Source: Pseudomonadota bacterium (GTDB lineage: Bacteria; Desulfobacterota; JADFVX01). From it: a stretch of 7,723 nucleotides of DNA. Positions within the stretch are counted from its first letter, which is position 1. Every line of letters begins with the position of its first letter. The position numbers and the translations under genes were made by a program. Location of the stretch: the NCBI GenBank assembly GCA_015222555.1, contig JADFVM010000273.1, positions 1 to 7,723 on the forward strand, written 5' to 3'. The notes under the pieces were generated by a model. The model ran no database searches. It had not been told where the DNA came from and worked only from the letters and a program-made list of their open reading frames with translations. Shown in pieces: positions 5,918 through 7,723 of the stretch.

Positions 5918-6439
5918 ATGAACAGGGTGAATTCCAAAAACAATATTATCCTCATCGGCATGCCCGGCGCCGGGAAAAGTACAACCGGTCGGTTGCTTGC
6001 CCTCAAGCTTGAAAAAGACTTTATTGACACCGACAATTTAATTCATCTGAGTAAAGGTAAAACGCTTCAGGAAATCATCGAAGATAAGGGGATGAAAGGG
6101 TTTCTTGCCATTGAAGAGGAAGTTTTGCTTAAACTGGACGCACAAAATACCGTAATTTCTACGGGAGGCAGTGTCATCTATCGCGAAAATGGCATGGCCC
6201 ATTTAAAATCTGCGGGCCTGTTAATACATCTTGATCTGAGTTCGCAGGAAATAAAAAAGCGCTTTTCAGATATGGATTCCCGCGGTGTGGCCAGAGCACC
6301 CGGTCAGACGCTGGACGAGCTTTTCAAGGAACGTGGGCCTCTCTACGAAAAGTATGCTCACACGACAATTCATTGTGATGGATTATCTCTACAGCAGGTC
6401 ATGGAAAAAATAGAGTTACAACTGTCAGAGTACGGTTAA
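5918..6439 (+). CDS. Shikimate-kinase-family protein with altered substrate site
   Basis: A 173-residue cytoplasmic P-loop kinase of AroK size and layout. Walker A is GMPGAGKS (residues 14-21), followed by the DTD motif (D37, D39), GG at 83-84, a lid region SRGVARAP (121-128), and ERGPLY (138-143) whose R139 matches the conserved shikimate/phosphate-contacting arginine. Two features differ from standard AroK. The arginine of the EGFR motif (R58 in the M. tuberculosis enzyme), which holds the shikimate carboxylate, is leucine here (KGFL, L63). The TGGG loop reads TGGS (82-85). I recall a divergent subgroup with TGGSVVY and RPGQTL-like motifs that is usually annotated as shikimate kinase, so the variant is probably a lineage trait rather than decay. 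Substrate is therefore uncertain. The ribosome site is weak (GCGGA). No other shikimate gene is adjacent. Confidence 0.85.
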   Translation: MNRVNSKNNIILIGMPGAGKSTTGRLLALKLEKDFIDTDNLIHLSKGKTLQEIIEDKGMKGFLAIEEEVLLKLDAQNTVISTGGSVIYRENGMAHLKSAGLLIHLDLSSQEIKKRFSDMDSRGVARAPGQTLDELFKERGPLYEKYAHTTIHCDGLSLQQVMEKIELQLSEYG

Positions 6440-6447
6440 TAAGTAAA

Positions 6448-6474
6448 GAATCCACGCCCAAAGGACGTGGATTC
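6448..6474. terminator. Shared hairpin terminator between convergent kinase and EI24-family genes
   Basis: GAATCCACG (6448-6456) and CGTGGATTC (6466-6474) form a perfect 9-bp stem around a 9-nt loop. It starts 8 nt after the kinase stop codon. On the + strand it is followed by A-rich rather than T-rich sequence. On the - strand it is followed by TTTACTTATT, so it probably terminates the EI24-family transcript better than the kinase transcript. Confidence 0.65.
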
Positions 6475-6546
6475 CAAAGATTAATTAAAAATTAGAGAAA
6501 GCTGCTAAATCCCTTCCCTTTTACTATACCACCCTACCCTTATTCT

Positions 6547-7359
6547 TCACATCTCCTCTTCAACACTTTCCTCCCCCACAAGCAAGGCCGGCACACGGCC
6601 TGATTTTTTCAGATCACAAAAAAGGAGAGTGGCGCCAATAACACAGACAGGAATGGCTGCCAGATTGATAAAGGGTATAATAAGCAGGCATGCCGAGCCG
6701 GCGCCAAAAAAAATGAAGACGAACATATTTTTAAAGGCAAAACTACGTTTTAGTCTGAAGGTAAGACGCCACCTTTCCATGGGATAATCAAGAAACTCCC
6801 AACAGAGAAAAAACAAAGAATAGACCGTCACAACGACACCGTATATGACCGTCCCGATGCCCGGCAGGAGATTAAATAACAGGAGCAGCAGAAAACCGCC
6901 AAGATATAGCAGCAGTCGCCCTCCTTCCGCCTTGTATGACCGTACCATGTCGCCGAAAAAATCACCCAGGCTAAAACTGTGTTCGGCAAGACCCGAACCT
7001 GAGTAAATCAACTCCACCCTCTCGGAAATAATTTCATTGAAAGGCGCAAGAATGAAATTGCCCACCAGTGTAAAGGTATAAAAAACCATGACAAGTATAA
7101 TGGCGCCCATCAATATTATGAAGACATAATAGAGGATAGCCCAATACCATGCGTCACCCGTAGGAATAAGGGATTCAATCCAGCCGCTGATTTTCGATTG
7201 TGTATACCAGATTAAAAAACTGTATAGCAGCGCATTAATAGCGACGGGAATGGCAACAAATGAGATAAGTCGCGGGTTTGAAAAAAGAAATTTAAGCCCT
7301 TTATAGGGATAGAAAAAACCTTTTATAGCTGAAACCTTTGTACTATCGTTTGTCCTCAT
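6547..7359 (-). CDS. EI24/CysZ-family integral membrane protein
   Basis: A 270-residue inner-membrane protein of the EI24 domain family, which includes the E. coli sulfate-transport protein CysZ. Family-like features are the N-terminal GFFYPYKGLKFLFSNPRL (residues 14-31), long hydrophobic segments (about 31-52, 72-104, 148-186 and 211-247), the segment APFNEIISERVE (105-116), LLPGIG (164-169) and WEFLDYPMERW (187-197). The C-terminus is short and acidic. Length is normal. The ATG at 7359 has a strong GGAGG site (7370-7374) 10 nt upstream. It stands alone, convergent with the kinase gene and divergent from the cNMP-binding gene. No cys genes are nearby, so a sulfate role is possible but unproven and no gene symbol is given. 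Confidence 0.85.
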   Translation of the reverse strand: MRTNDSTKVSAIKGFFYPYKGLKFLFSNPRLISFVAIPVAINALLYSFLIWYTQSKISGWIESLIPTGDAWYWAILYYVFIILMGAIILVMVFYTFTLVGNFILAPFNEIISERVELIYSGSGLAEHSFSLGDFFGDMVRSYKAEGGRLLLYLGGFLLLLLFNLLPGIGTVIYGVVVTVYSLFFLCWEFLDYPMERWRLTFRLKRSFAFKNMFVFIFFGAGSACLLIIPFINLAAIPVCVIGATLLFCDLKKSGRVPALLVGEESVEEEM

Positions 7360-7386
7360 TACTGCAAAGCCTCCAAAATGTTTACA

Positions 7387-7395
7387 TTTATATCA
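7387..7395 (-). promoter_or_regulatory. Candidate extended -10 promoter for the EI24-family gene
   Basis: On the - strand TGATATAAA matches the extended -10 form TGnTATAAT at 8 of 9 positions and would start transcription just upstream of the GGAGG site. No good -35 is seen. A small palindrome, TCATAC/GTATGA (7393-7398, 7404-7409), overlaps its upstream edge and could be an operator. Confidence 0.3.
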
Positions 7396-7442
7396 TACCC
7401 ATTGTATGAGAGAAAGAGATTTTAATTCATCATTACCCCAAA

Positions 7443-7539
7443 GCAATGTTGCTTAGTCCAGGCAGTGCCTGGCCACGAAAAGGCAACAGTGCGTGCCACC
7501 ACACCCTCCACCCTTCTAGAATTAAGGCGGTATGATTTA
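7443..7539 (+). pseudogene. Truncated, frameshifted remnant of a cyclic-nucleotide-binding domain
   Basis: In one frame 7443-7481 reads AMLLSPGSAWPRK. One base later, in the next frame from 7483, the text continues ATVRATTPSTLLELRRYDL. Joined, they resemble the phosphate-binding cassette of a cNMP domain and the strand after it (typically FGExALL...PRxATVRA...TLLEL). The join needs one base to be skipped at the CGAAAAGG run. The FGE part that should come first is absent in all three frames, and a stop precedes at 7423 or 7407. So the domain is cut at its left end and split by a one-base change. It runs in frame into the downstream reading frame starting at 7540. Confidence 0.55.
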
Positions 7540-7723
7540 ATGCCCCTTCTTCAATCTGCCCCTCACCTAAAGGACGCTCTGGAAAAGGCCTATAGAGAAA
7601 GGATATTAAAGGCTCTCCTCGCGCATGTGCCTGCGTTTCAACATCTAGACAATGAAAAAAGGGATACCCTTGCAAATGAGATGAAATACTCAGCCTATAA
7701 GGCAGGTGATGTAATCTCTGCAG
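7540..7723 (+). CDS. Cyclic-nucleotide-binding domain protein, 3' end outside the window
   Basis: From the ATG at 7540 a frame stays open to the window edge (61 complete codons). The first 24 residues look like the helical end of one cNMP domain (LLQSAPHLKDALEKAYRERI). Then HVPAFQHLDNEKRDTLANEM (29-48), with YSAYKAGDVIS following, matches the start of a Crp-type cNMP-binding barrel: F..L....L..M..Y..GD.I. AAGGCGG at 7524-7530, 9 nt upstream, could serve as a ribosome site. The frame is open back to 7426, and a GTG at 7489 is another possible start. The upstream homology suggests the intact ancestor had two cNMP domains, so this may be either a shortened working gene or part of a pseudogene. 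The effector domain, if any, is not visible. Confidence 0.65.
   Translation, partial: MPLLQSAPHLKDALEKAYRERILKALLAHVPAFQHLDNEKRDTLANEMKYSAYKAGDVISA

Noticed and set aside
7433..7675. Open frame of 80 codons on the - strand
   Set aside because: It is antisense to the cNMP-binding homology on the + strand and shows no features of its own.

Overview
The window looks like chromosomal housekeeping DNA from a Gram-negative bacterium of moderate GC content. The genes are mostly short-spaced and cover leucine biosynthesis, phosphate uptake, a membrane metalloprotease, a shikimate-kinase-family enzyme, an EI24/CysZ-family membrane protein and a cyclic-nucleotide-binding protein. The proteobacterial-type LeuC/LeuD pair, a PilZ-like protein, and intergenic spaces packed with short palindromic repeats fit a deltaproteobacterium/Desulfobacterota or a similar environmental lineage. 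That assignment is inference; no 16S or other decisive marker is present.

Left part (1-2221): the 3' four-fifths of leuC runs in from the left edge and is followed by leuD on the same strand. Together they encode the two subunits of isopropylmalate isomerase. The 112-nt gap between them is long for leuCD and is largely filled by one stem-loop. After leuD come about 330 nt without a gene, holding three different palindromic repeat units in a row.

Middle (2222-5382): a small PilZ-like gene on the + strand converges on two - strand genes, a PiT-family phosphate (or related anion) permease and a full-length Ste24-type M48 zinc protease. The permease appears to have its own promoter in the 125-nt gap, with a perfect 14-nt palindrome just upstream.

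Right part (5383-7723): a 535-nt gene-free divergent region holds a degenerate G/C-rich repeat and, next to the downstream gene, an approximately 208-nt imperfect palindrome. Then comes a shikimate-kinase-like gene lacking the usual shikimate-binding arginine. It converges on the EI24-family gene through a shared hairpin terminator. At the right edge a + strand gene with cyclic-nucleotide-binding homology enters. Its upstream sequence looks like a broken, frameshifted remnant of a preceding cNMP domain.

I found no convincing new multi-gene defence, toxin or biosynthetic system. The features most worth a second look are the large palindrome before the kinase gene, the altered active site of that kinase, the leuC-leuD stem-loop, the stacked repeat island and the damaged cNMP gene.
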